A DNA stretch of 64,000 nt, from positions 1 to 64,000 of the forward strand of contig CAJQUW010007813.1 of the NCBI GenBank assembly GCA_907163375.1, read 5' to 3'. Positions 41,901 through 53,900 of this stretch are shown piece after piece. The notes beneath the pieces are model-generated. The model made no database searches. It was not told the origin of the DNA and worked only from the letters and a program-made list of their open reading frames with translations. The DNA is from Prostheceraeus crozeri (lineage: Eukaryota; Platyhelminthes; Polycladida; Euryleptidae). Made by a program: the position numbers and the translations under genes. How positions within the stretch are numbered: position 1 is the first letter of the stretch; each line of letters opens with the position of its first letter.

Positions 41901-44900
41901 GTTAGTTAATCGAAGATTAGATTTAACTACTGAACAAATGCTTGCCATATGCACATGTCTCGAATTAACTAACGACTTGTTAAGCACGCGCTGATGAAAG
42001 AAAGTGAGAGACAGTCAATCAGGATAGCGAGTCTTTCCCCCTATCAAGGAAATCGTGTCTCATGAGTCATGAGTCATTATGTCTTAGAATTGGGTTTGAA
42101 AGCGGGCAACGGTTGATCTGTCTCCAATGATTAGCTTGACATTGTACAGAATGAAACGCTGTCACCAAGAAAACTTCACCACGAATGATAAGTTGATCCT
42201 ATGCGACATATTAACTAAATACAAAGATATCATAGAGAACAAGCGCACGGATGCGGTGGCCACACATAAAAAAATGAAGCTTGGAGGAAAATTGCGGAGG
42301 AGTTTTCCAGCCAAAAGCCGCTACCAAGGAGAAGTGCGGATCAACTAAAAACATTTTGGAGCAATTCAAAACGGTTGGCGAAAAAGGAGGTTGCCAAGGA
42401 GCGGCCAGAAACATTCAAAACGGGAGGAGGACCATCGCCGCCGTCTATTACTGATGTAACATAGAAAATACAGATTGTTTCATAAAAAATGGATCACCCT
42501 TAAACATCGCCTTAACTTCAACTTTGTCGAACTCCGCCAAACTTGAACGAATTTCTCTGAAATTTGGAACATATGTCAGTTGTGCTTACTAATATCATTG
42601 TTGGAAATTTCAAGCATGAATATTGAGTTGTTTTCCTGTTATAGATAAAAAAGTAGTAGATAATTTGATCTTCATTTAGCAATGTTACACAAAATCATAC
42701 CTCACTCTTATAAAATTACATTTGTTTCCTTTGTTATGTAATATGTTGTTCTACAAGCCAAAAGCTATCAAGCAAAACAAAAATAAAGAAAATCGATCAA
42801 TCAGAGCCAGTATAGTACCATTATTCATCAACAATAATGTAACTGCTACATGTGATTAACTGGACTTCATGTTCCATAGCTTCCTGACTTCGTTGCGGTG
42901 GTGTTGGCAGCACTCCTGATTGCTTTCAGCTAGAAATCTATCTCTTACCGGTTGATAACAATACAAAGCACAAATAAACAATAATGAGATCGCATTCACA
43001 AAAGGCAAAGTGTCAGTCTTGCTAGAACTAGGTTTTTCTTTGCGAGCTACAAGCAAGCGACTAAATGTCCCTTACACAAATGTGCATCGATGGCATAATG
43101 ATGATTTTCGACTCTGTCGTAAAGAGGGCTCTGGCCGTCCACGCAAAACATCCAAACGTAGAGACCGCCTAATTTTGAGATTTGTTAAAGTTGATCCAAG
43201 TCTCTCGTTAACTGAGATGGCTGCACTAGTCTCGTCTATTTCTAAGTACACTATTCGTAGAAGACTTGTTGAATCGAATTTCAAGAGCTGTAAGAGGCCC
43301 TCTCAGATCGAATTATCAGATCAGCATACAAAAAGACGTCTCAGATGGGCAATGAGTCATTGTCACTGGCGAAATCAATGGGATCGGGTTGTCTGGTCTG
43401 ATGAGGCATCAGTCCGTCTGAAGGATAGTGATGGTCGATTGAGATTATGGATAAAATCTGATCAGGAAATTCCGAGACATTTACATCGTCCCCGGGTACA
43501 AGGTGGTGCGACTCTACTGATTTAGGCTGGCATTTGGACCAATGGCCGCTCTGAACTTCACATACAGCAGGGAACCATGAATTCTGAACGCTATGTGAAT
43601 GTTTTACGAATGAACATTGGCCAAATGACAGATCAACTTGGTGATCCATCGACTTGGTTATTTATGGATGATAATGCTGCGTGTCACAGGAGTAGTACAG
43701 TCAACTTATGCAAGTCTCAATTAGGACTTATGACATTATCTTGGCCAGCTCGTTCTCCTAATCTGAATCCCATAGAAAATGTATGGAGTATTCTAAAACG
43801 CAACGTTCGTCGTTCACTGCTACCTACAGATGGCGTATCACAACTTACGTCACTGTTAAAAAGAGAGTGGAGAAAGTTAGATCAGTCAAAAATCAACGAT
43901 ATCATCGAATCAATGCCTAGACGAATTGGTAATGTCATTGACAATAAGGGTAGGGCCACAAAATATTAGCTTCTTAAGAACCGTTACTGTATCATAGCTT
44001 ATGAGATTATATAAGGACATTTAAATATATTAGGGACATGAAATAACATGAAAAATGCTTTCTGTATCATACTTATGTTTTATTTAGTCAAATTTTAGGA
44101 TGATCCACTTTTTATGAAACGGACTGTAGTATCGCTAATTCCGCAACAAACTGATCCTCTGGAATTTGACTGCGATAGTGATCAGCAAGGTCCGCTCATG
44201 AAGTTACTAATCGATGAACTGAACACTTCAGCAAAAGAAAAAGATGACATCCAGTACACGCCTGGTGAAGGTGATGCAATTAATTCTGAAAACTGTGCTC
44301 CTCTGACTCCTGTTCGTGAAAATATCCAGGCAGGTTCTCATATTTCAACTTATGAAACCATAACACCGACAACATCAAACATTTCAAGGAAACACTGTAA
44401 TAGAAAAATACCCCCATTGAAATATTTACGAGATTGTAGTGAAGAATATCACGAAGTGAGGATGCGAGCAATCAGAGAAGAAAGTACGTTTCGAGAGGCT
44501 GAACATCGGCTGCGAATGGAGAATTTGAGACTCAAAAATGCGCTACTGAAAGAGAAATTGAAGAGAATGAATTGCGATCTGAACATTTGAGAATGTGCTT
44601 TTTGATCAAACTTATTGTTTGCAAGCAGTTTGCAATTTAATTCAAATATGAAGACTCTTTGAATAAAAAAATGGGTTATATAATTGCTACACCGGTTTGT
44701 TTTTAATAATTTTTCAAGCTCTTAGACAAACATAAGACGATAAACATAAGGATGGCTCAGTTTTAATTTCAGTAAAGAACTCACTAATTTTTAATTGATT
44801 AGAGAGTTTTTTAATTAATTAGGAAAAAACATTCTTAATTGATTTTAGAGCTTTATAATTAATTAGCAAAAAATTTTTAATTTATTTGAGAGTTTCCCTT

Positions 44901-47900
44901 TCTCACTCAACCTGCGGCCTCAAAGCGGTGAAAGGGTGAAAACGGAGTCGCAATAAGGCTTTGTCGTCTGAAGCTCATGCTTCTTTGGGTTCTACCTTGT
45001 CGGAAAGGTTTATTGTCGGCGGTTTGTGACCGTGCTCCGGCTAACTAGCAGGCTCTGGAATATTATTTTTATTTTACTGGTCATTGAATTTATTTATGTT
45101 TGATTAATTTCATATTCTTTTTCTCCACGTTTGTTTATTTTAAATGTGTGGTAGGCTTCGGCCGTCCCAATTAACACCACCCCCTGGTTTGCGAGATATG
45201 AACAGTCATCAGATGTTTCATGTTGTTGAATCAGGTTTTTGGGCATGGCACTTATTTGGCTCATTTGTGATCGAACTTCCTTCCACTGCTCTCTTTTGCA
45301 CTTCCCCATTTGTTGCAGGTTAAGGTGTGACAGATCCAACGTATTCACGGCATACGGGCGTCAGGTAGTTCAAGGGTCCCGAACCCACTGGTAATGCTTT
45401 GGGAGGCAGGCCCGGTCAACTGCTCGAAAAAAGGCGGTACAGTTCCACTGCCACGGACATGCGTGGGTAGCTTTACTGAGGGGTTTAGCCCGTGTAGCTG
45501 TATCCGGTTCCTCTGTGGCCTACCTGACTTGTACCCATTGTTACGGCAAAGGGGTTCTCATTTGGGTTTCTTCAAGCTTTTGCGACATGAACTGTGCCTA
45601 TAAGTGTCTTTTTTGCGTATTATTTGTTGCAGCTTTGTTGCTATTATTTACGTTTTTTCTGATGCCTTCCAAAGTTTCTTGTATCACTTTGTTGTACAGT
45701 ATAATTTTCGTTTATTTGATTGATATTCTATGAGAAATTATGAAAATGAGAAAGACACACAAGAAACGTAGTCAAGCCGTCAAGCTCAAAACCCCTCTCA
45801 GGATCAGCTTCAGCAACGTAAGAGGACTGAGGTCCAATTACGACGACATCAACATCTTCCTGCAAGGTAAGTCACCAGATCTTCTAGCCCTGTCGGAAAC
45901 CAGGTTAGATCCCAGTGTGTCATCAAGCGACGTTACTCCTGATGGATACATATTTCACCGGATGGATAAAGCACCTTGTCATGGTCTTGGAATCTATGCC
46001 AAGACAAGCCTTCCCTTGAGAAGGCTTCGCAGCTCAGAGGATCCAAGGCATGAGTATCTTGCCTTCATTGCGCCGCTGCAGAAGACCACACTTCTTCTAT
46101 TTTTCCTATACCGCTCTCCATCAACTAATGCGGATATTTTCAATGTTCTTTCTGACAAGATCGATTCTCTTCTACAAGAGTATCCCAGCGCTGAAGTTGC
46201 CGTTTTTGGTGACTTCAACGTGCACAATGTTGACTGGCTTGTGCACTCACGCACCACCGATCTCTCCGGTCAGGCAGCCCAGGATTTCGCTGTCTCTCAC
46301 AACCTTAGTCAAATTGTCACTTGTCCTACCAGAGTGCCTGACCGAGCTGGGGATACTGGATATCTCCTTGACCTGTTTCTCACCTCAAATCCAACTTGTT
46401 TTTCACACAAGGTTACTTCTCCCCTCGGCACGTCTGATCACTGTGTTATCACAGTTTCTGGCAAACAAATTTGCTCCACACCGTCTGCACCCTTCCATAG
46501 AACAGTTTATCAATTCTCCAAAGCAGACTGGTGTGGCTTCCGCACTTTTCTTAGTCAAGTTCAAGCTGAGAATTTAATTCTGAGCGAGAACGTCCACAAG
46601 TCGGCGCAAGAACTGACAGAGTGGCTTCAGATAGGGATGTTGGCCTACATTCCTCACCGTACTTTCCAAATGAAGCCCCACTCACAACCTTGGTTTACAC
46701 CAGAATGTGCAGCTGCAACTTGCCAGCGTGACCACTTTTTCCATAAGTATAAGCGTGACAGTAGCGCTGGCAATCTTGAATTGTACAAAACCGCACGTAG
46801 ATATTGCAAGGAAACCATACATCAGGCCAAAAGCCGTTACGCTTTGTATGTACGGAAATCCATTGCTACCCAAAAGCTTGGCTCTAAGGACTTCTGGAGG
46901 ATTTACAACAGTGTCACCAATAGGAACAAATCCTCCATCCCAGCACTCCGTCATGCCGAAGTCAGTACTTCTATGGCGACAACCTCAGCAGACAAAGCCG
47001 AGCTTCTTTGCAAAGAGTTTGCGAAGAATTCGTCATTAGACGATGGAGGTAGAATTCCACCTCCAATTCCCACGCGCACTGATGAGACAGTTAGTCCTCC
47101 TTCAGTCACAGTCCGAAACGTCAAAAAGATCATCGCCGGTCTCGATAGCTCTAAGTCTAGTGGACCAGATGGCATCCCGGTTTCGGTCTTCAAGCATCTC
47201 TCACCTGAGCTTTCTCCACTTTTATCTAAACTGTTCAGTACATGTGTATCCACCGGTGAGTTTCCCTCTTGTTGGAAAGTAGCTTCCGTGGTTCCAGTTC
47301 CAAAGAAAGGTTCTGACTCATCTCTTCCATCTAGTTACCGTCCTATCAGCCTGCTTCCAATTGCTGGCAAGATTTTTGAAGCAGTGATTAACCAACACAT
47401 TGTTAACTTCCTTGAAACTCAGAACCTTCTATCAGAAGAACAGTATGGCTTCAGGCACTCTCGATCAACTGCAGATCTTCTTTCATATGTCACTGAACAT
47501 GTGAGTCGTGTCCTTGACAGACAAGGTGAGACGAGATCAGTTGCCTTGGATATTTCCAAGGCATTCGATAAAGTCTGGCATCAGGGACTCCTTATGAAGC
47601 TCAAGTCCTATGGAGTTGCTAATCAACTCCACAAACTTCTTGCTTCTTTTCTTAGTGACCGGCAGATATCTGTCGTCTTAGATGGCCAAAAGTCTTCCAC
47701 CAAGTTTGTCAATGCAGGAGTTCCTCAAGCGTCAATTTTGGGACCCACTCTTTTTCTGCTGTACATCAACGACCTCCCAGACTGCCTAGTGAGTAAATTG
47801 GTGATGTATGCAGATGACACAACACTCTTCAATTCCAATGAGCGACTCGCTAAGAACACTCAGCAACGTCAGCAGCTATGCGACGTTCTTAATGAAGACT

Positions 47901-50900
47901 TACGCAGGGTCTCAGAATGGGGCGCCAATTGGCTTGTTTCCTTCAATCCTTCAAAAACTCAGAGTATTCTGCACTCACGACTTAAAGGAGATGATGATCA
48001 TAGCATTAAGATGTCAGATAATAGGATCAGAGAACAAGATTCCATCTCCTTCCTTGGATTGGCGGTTACGAAGGACTTGTCATGGAAACCGTACATCCAA
48101 TCCATTAGCAAGCAGGCAGCTCAACGCATTGGTAGTCTCTATCGTGCCAGCAGCTATCTTCCATCACAGACTGTCTGCTATCTTTACAAGTCCACTATTC
48201 GTCCTCTGATGGAGTATTGTTGTCATCTGTGGGCAGGCGCCCCACAAACGCATCTTAACCTCCTTGTACGGGTTGAGAAACGTGTCAAGAATCTCATGGG
48301 TGAAAAACTTGCTAGCAAGTTGCAGCCGCTCTCCGTCAGACGGGATGTTGCTTCACTCAGTCTCTTCTACAGGTACTATTTCGGTAGAAGCAGCTCTGCA
48401 GTAAATGAGTGCGTACCCAAACCTAAGATCTTCTCCAGAAGCACACGCAGAGCTAATGCACTCACATGCTATCATGTGAGCTTAGAACGCGCACGTACTG
48501 TGAGTCGCTCGAAAAGCTTTTTTGTTCGCACGGCACAGCTTTGGAATCAGCTTCCCCAGACCACTTTCCCTGACCAATACAATCTTGATACTTTCAAGAG
48601 GCGTGCGAACATGTTTCTGATGGGGACAGTTTAATCAGATTAGAAGATCTGTTTTTTTTTATTATTATTTATTTAAAATAATACAATTTTTACTTTTAAT
48701 TGAGTAACCCCTAGCTTCGTTCATGCTCATAGCTGTGCTAGGGGTGAAAATTCAGTAAAAAAAAAAAGAAGAGAGTTTCCTAGCGGCGGTCTAAGCACCG
48801 TATTGTTCTCTGAATAGTAAGGTTCTAATACCATTTTCTTATTGGAGGGACTCCATTAGGCCTCAGCCACACCCGAGTTGGACATGGCTAAGCTTAGGCC
48901 GGCTATTGTTAGACATGGCTGGGCTGGGCCGATATTTGGATAGACAGAAAAATATGTTATTCATTATGAAATAATTTAAATTGAGTAAAAATGATTATTC
49001 AATTATGCACAATAAATACGCTGGACCACTGAAGCCTTCAAAGCTGTGTTGATAAAGACGGAGACAAAGTGATGAACAAGTACAGACGTATACATGTCCA
49101 TGGGATTGAAGCGTTGCTGCCTCGCTGATGGTGTTCAGTGAGTTTATAGAACACCAACAAAGAACCTAGCATATTTAGGTTTTGATGACAAATAATTGCA
49201 ATTAATTGATTGGTGTTGCCAAATAGCTGCAGTAAATCGATTGCTTTCGGATGCCATCAAAATTGATTGCTCGGTCAATTTAATTGCAATTAATTTTTGA
49301 TATCTTCTGGATCCCTCCAACAGCAAAGTAAGTTATTATTATTTATCAGATATTTTTGGAAAATATAACAGGAAAGTACTGAAGACGATAATATCAAAAC
49401 ATCCATTAATTGCATAAGTGCAAAATATATTCGATGAAATCACCACATCAATGAAATATACGATCTTACAATTTAACATACCTCACGTGAATGACATAGA
49501 ATATTTCTACCACAAGTAGTTCAAAAGTTCAATGACGAAAGTATTGTTGGATAATCTCCCTTCTGAAAATACTCCCTGAACTGCTGTTATCGTCAAGATC
49601 CACGTTGTGTTCACTGTTGCTATTATCATTTGAAACATTTTCATTATCATTGCCCTCTTCCAAAGGGATTTTCAACATTTTAGCATAATTATGAAGACAT
49701 GCTGTTGCAACAGCGACTTTCTGCGAAACAGAAAGCTTTAAACGTAATTTCTTTAAACATCGAAAACGCTGCTTCCATTGGCCAAAAGTTCTTTCGATAA
49801 CGTTTCTTGTTCGAACATGATCAGCATTATACCGTTTTTCGGCATTGCTGGTAGGATTCAATGCAGGAGTCACTAGATACTTACAACATGGGTAAGCAGA
49901 ATCTCCAAGTAAAATCCCATTCAATTCATTAGTTTCTAGTCTATGGCACAGTCTACTATTTTCAAAAATAGTTGCATCATGTGTTGCCCCAGGCCAGCGG
50001 CAAACCACATCAGTAAAGTAACCGTCTGCATCACTTACACAGTGGGTATTCAATGTAAAATATTTTTTACGGTCCCTAAAAAGTTCTGCGTTGTTCCCAC
50101 CTGGAGAGATGATTGGTATATGGGTACCATCGATAGCACCGATGACCAACGGTATGCGAGATCGCTTCGTGAATTCACTCTTGATGGAACTCAAATTCTC
50201 AGAAAAGCCAGTAAATTTTTTATGTTGTTGTGCTATCACTGTTGAGACGTTTGAGACGATTCGTGATATTGTTGATTGATGAGCACCAATTAAATCGCCG
50301 TTTGTAGTTTGAAGGTTTCCTGTTGCATAGAACCGTAGAGCAGCACATAATTTTGACAGACTATCAATGTCAATGTTTCGATCATATGGCTCGCTAAAAT
50401 CACCGAGTATAGAGTGTAGATTACGAACATTGTCTTTCGTAAATCTGTAGCGAAATTCAAAATCATGGTCGTCCAATTCCATTGGATTGAACCGGGCCAT
50501 ATCGTAGTCGTGGTAATAAAAATATTGGTCATATATATCATCCATGAGTTCCGAATATCCGCAGTTAATTCACGAAAGTCAACGATTAACTTTAACAAGA
50601 GATCACTACGTCAAATCGAATGTTAGCTAACAGACAGCGTTGATGCGCATACAATGGAAACTGCAGTTAGGAAGAGCCAATCAGATCATTAGTTAAGAAG
50701 CAAAAGAATTCGATAATCGTTGATTAACTAATCGATTGTTAAAAATCTAATTTTGACATGTGCATAAGAACTTAATTTAACTTTAGATTTAACAGTTGAT
50801 TAGCTCTTAATTGTGAGATGTGCATTCCACCCTTAGTGAGTTTTGACGTGGAATCACTGTTTACCAATATACCTGTAGATGAACTTATTAACATAGCAGC

Positions 50901-53900
50901 TAACCTAGTATACAGAAGTAATTCAAACAACAAACCGCGATACGGTAAAGATGTTTTCATATAACTATGTAAATTTGCTGCACAAAGTAGCTTTATATAC
51001 AAAGCTGCACAGGTAGCTTTATACAATGATAATATGTATACTCAAACAGATGGAGTTTCGATGGGTTCACCGTTGGCACCAACGCTTTTCAATCTCTTCC
51101 TAGCAGAATTAGAACAAGGTTGGGTGGGAGAACAATTCTCGCCCCTGTTCTACTCCAGATATGTAGATGACTGCATATGCGTATTTGATAACGTAGACAA
51201 AATTCACAAATTCCATGAGTACCTAAACAGACAACATCCTAACCTAAAATTCACCACTGAAGTGGGCAACAACAAGTTACCTTTCCTAGATGTATTCATT
51301 AACACCGAAGATACTTTACAAACTTCCATTTACCGTAAAGATACGTATACTGGCCTCTTATTAAATTATAATTCCGTTTGCCCTAGGCAATGGAAAGTTG
51401 GACTTATTAATGGGATGTTACATCGAGCATATACAGTATCAAACTGCTGGGAAATGTTTCATAACGAAGTAAAAAAACATGACTAGCATTTTTCAGAAAA
51501 ACGGCTACCCACGGAGTACAGTAGAAAAAAAATTGTAGGTAGCTTCCTTAACAAAAAGAATACAGTGATTTCCAACGGGCACAATGATACATGTACGAGT
51601 ACAGCAGATGCACATGTAAATTATACAGTACTACTGTATATTGGTCAACCATCGCTTACATTACGGAATAATTTGATGAAAATATACAAAAGATACGGTA
51701 TCAACTCTAAGATTGTATTCAACACTGCGAAAGTAAAATCATATTTCTCTTTGAAATGCAAATCGGGACCTTTGCTGAAGTCTTGTGTGGTCTATGAATT
51801 CACATGCTTGGGTGATCCAAGCAGCCAATATATTGGCAAAACCAAACGAAGACTCCAGCAAAGGATCGAAGAGCATAGAAGTACAGATACAGCAGTTTAC
51901 AAACATATCAATACATGTAATCATTGTACGTATGATATAAGTAATCAATTTCGCATAAGGTATAAAGGTAACAGTAATTATCATATAAATGTTGTTTTGT
52001 TTACAAGTGTTGTTAAACAGTTGGTCGTTCATCAATTTATTGCATTTTTGTAAAGTTCTTTCTGTTTTTCGGTATAATTGTTTTCCCTGTGATCTAATAC
52101 TTTGAAGGCGATGTTAGAATACCATTTTACAATATAATATTGATTATTTGACAACGTTTCGGACCTGAAAACTCGGTCCATTTTCAAGTACAAAGAAGTT
52201 ATGAAAGCATTTAAAATTCATAAGTTACAACATATAAAAATATCACTATTATCAAATAACGTTTAAATGTCTAGTTAATCCCATATCTCTTTTATTTAGT
52301 GTGGGATTTCTTTCTTTGATTAGAATGGCTTCAGCGATCTGCAACTTTTTGTTTGTTGCAGATCGCTGAAGCCATTCTAATCAAAGAAAGAAATCCCACA
52401 CTAAATAAAAGAGATATGGGATTAACTAGACATTTAAACGTTATTTGATAATAGTGATATTTTTATATGTTGTAACTTATGAATTTTAAATGCTTTCATA
52501 ACTTCTTTGTACTTGAAAATGGACCGAGTTTTCAGGTCCGAAACGTTGTCAAATAATCAATATTATATTGTAAAATGGTATTCTAACATCGCCTTCAAAG
52601 TATTAGATCACAAGGGAAAACAATTATACCGAAAAACAGAAAGAACTTTACAAAAATGCAATAAATTGATGAACGACCAACTGTTTAACAACACTTGTAA
52701 ACAAAACAACATTCTACCAAAATACACTAATTTTCGCTTACACTATCATATAAATGTTGTAGAAGCTTTAATGATAAAAGAGTATCAACCTAAGATCAAT
52801 TACACTGCAGATTACAACGGTATGTCATACCTCCTAAAGATTTTTAAATAAATAATTGTTTTTCCTACTAGCTTAAATTCTTGCAAATTCGTGTAATGTG
52901 TTTTGTTTTGTCATTGCTTCAGAACGCTAATCAGTCAATTCCGTCATTTTGTCTTTTAAATTTCTTTAGCACCACGTTCTGGTAAAATCCACGAATGTAG
53001 TTGCTTGCAGCGTGCTGATGTGGGGTTCCCGCCAACGTAATCACTACGTCCTTTGCGGATGCGTGGGGTAGAGGGTCCCTGCTGTTTAAGCGTCTTCTCG
53101 CATGTGGATGTGAAGGAGTTCCGCACCTCAAACTCTGTGCTGTCTCTGCGGGTGTGACGTGAATTGGCGTCATATAAAATAATTGAATTAATGATAGTAA
53201 TTTGACTTTATTTCTGACCGTACGCATAAGTGATGTGAAATTTCGATAAATATTCGTAGGGTAATCATCAACTTAATGTATTTAAAAATTTAGTTAATTA
53301 AAAAATGATAACACGGATTAAGTTGAAATTGACGCTACCAACTACCAATACGCTATCCTCCCGACTGCACTCGCTTGAATAAATCGAGTCCAATTATGTC
53401 GCATCGGAAGCGAATTTGCACCTTATTCAATAGGCCAGGCCAAGAGTACAGTTCTTCGCTGATGCTATGAAATCTTGCTGATAAAAGTGATGTCGGCGAT
53501 TCTGAGGAATGCATAGTGATTAGAAAGATAGATGCATTTAATGGTAACAGTCCATTCAGACGAGAAATTGATAGTCTGATAATTCATCATTTAACAGTTA
53601 ATAGTGAATTGTAAAAAGTGCCAACAGGATGTTCTGTGAAATGGAGGCTGGATGATAGTTCTGACAATATTTCAATTTCTGAGAAATGTGATGCATCAGA
53701 ATTACTGTCAGTTAGCATTTTGGCACTACTACAATGCCACAGAATTCGAATGATTCTGCCTGCCGCAAAAGCTGCGTCAATCGTTGCAGAGCGTGAATAT
53801 CTATCTGTGGCGGATTCCTCGCATCCGCGGCTATGGGATTAAATCTGTAATGTGAGAGGATTTCTGTCTACATAAAAATAATCATTCATATTAAATTTAT

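Larger units (their letters stand above)
42127..44590 (+). pseudogene. Harbinger Myb/SANT-like DNA-binding protein, split by Tc1
   Basis: Harbinger elements need this partner for nuclear import and TIR recognition. The coding parts are 42127-42470 and 44127-44590. The frame starts [20 protein letters not shown], loses frame in a 7-A run (about 42265), then continues with the family pattern [22 protein letters not shown] and [18 protein letters not shown] follows six codons before the Tc1 insertion. After the insertion it resumes with [13 protein letters not shown] and ends in a coiled coil ([20 protein letters not shown]). The apparent ATG at 44114 lies in the Tc1 right TIR and is not the original start. 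AATAAA follows at about 44659. Confidence 0.8.
44888..48780 (+). mobile_element. full-length non-LTR retrotransposon with 10-bp target duplication
   Basis: The element proper is 44898-48770 (3873 bp), flanked by GAGAGTTTCC at 44888-44897 and 48771-48780. It has a GC-richer ~840-bp 5' region, a single 964-codon ORF, a 3' hairpin and a terminal A-rich tail (48757-48770). No separate gag-like ORF1 is evident in the 5' region. It is inserted in the Harbinger spacer. The intact ORF and exact duplication argue for a recent insertion. Confidence 0.85.
41844..50835. mobile_element. PIF/Harbinger element with TTA target duplication, itself twice interrupted
   Basis: The element proper is 41847-50832. 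The termini are GGGTGGAATGCACATCT at 41847 and its exact reverse complement ending at 50832. The subterminal word ATGCACATGTC recurs near both ends. TTA is duplicated at 41844-41846 and 50833-50835. Removing the Tc1 (42471-44126) and non-LTR (44898-48770) insertions leaves about 3.4 kb, a normal Harbinger size. It encodes the expected pair of proteins: a Myb/SANT-like protein (+ strand, broken) and a HARBI1-type nuclease (- strand, intact). Confidence 0.9.
40750..52851 (+). mobile_element. Penelope-like element (RT plus GIY-YIG), split by a Harbinger element
   Basis: Coding relics before 41847 and after 50832 read in one frame once the insertion is removed. They encode an N-terminal part, an RT and a GIY-YIG endonuclease. 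The 3' end carries a large palindrome (51988-52713) and a partial second copy of 5' and 3' element sequence, the kind of rearranged terminal repeat seen in Penelope elements. The left boundary is uncertain (somewhere at 40690-40790); the last codon stop is at 52849-52851. It is in sense orientation in SRPRA intron 6. Confidence 0.75.

Noticed and set aside
46050-46577. 175-codon and several other frames overlapping the non-LTR ORF
   Set aside because: Shadows of the 964-codon endonuclease-RT frame in other phases.
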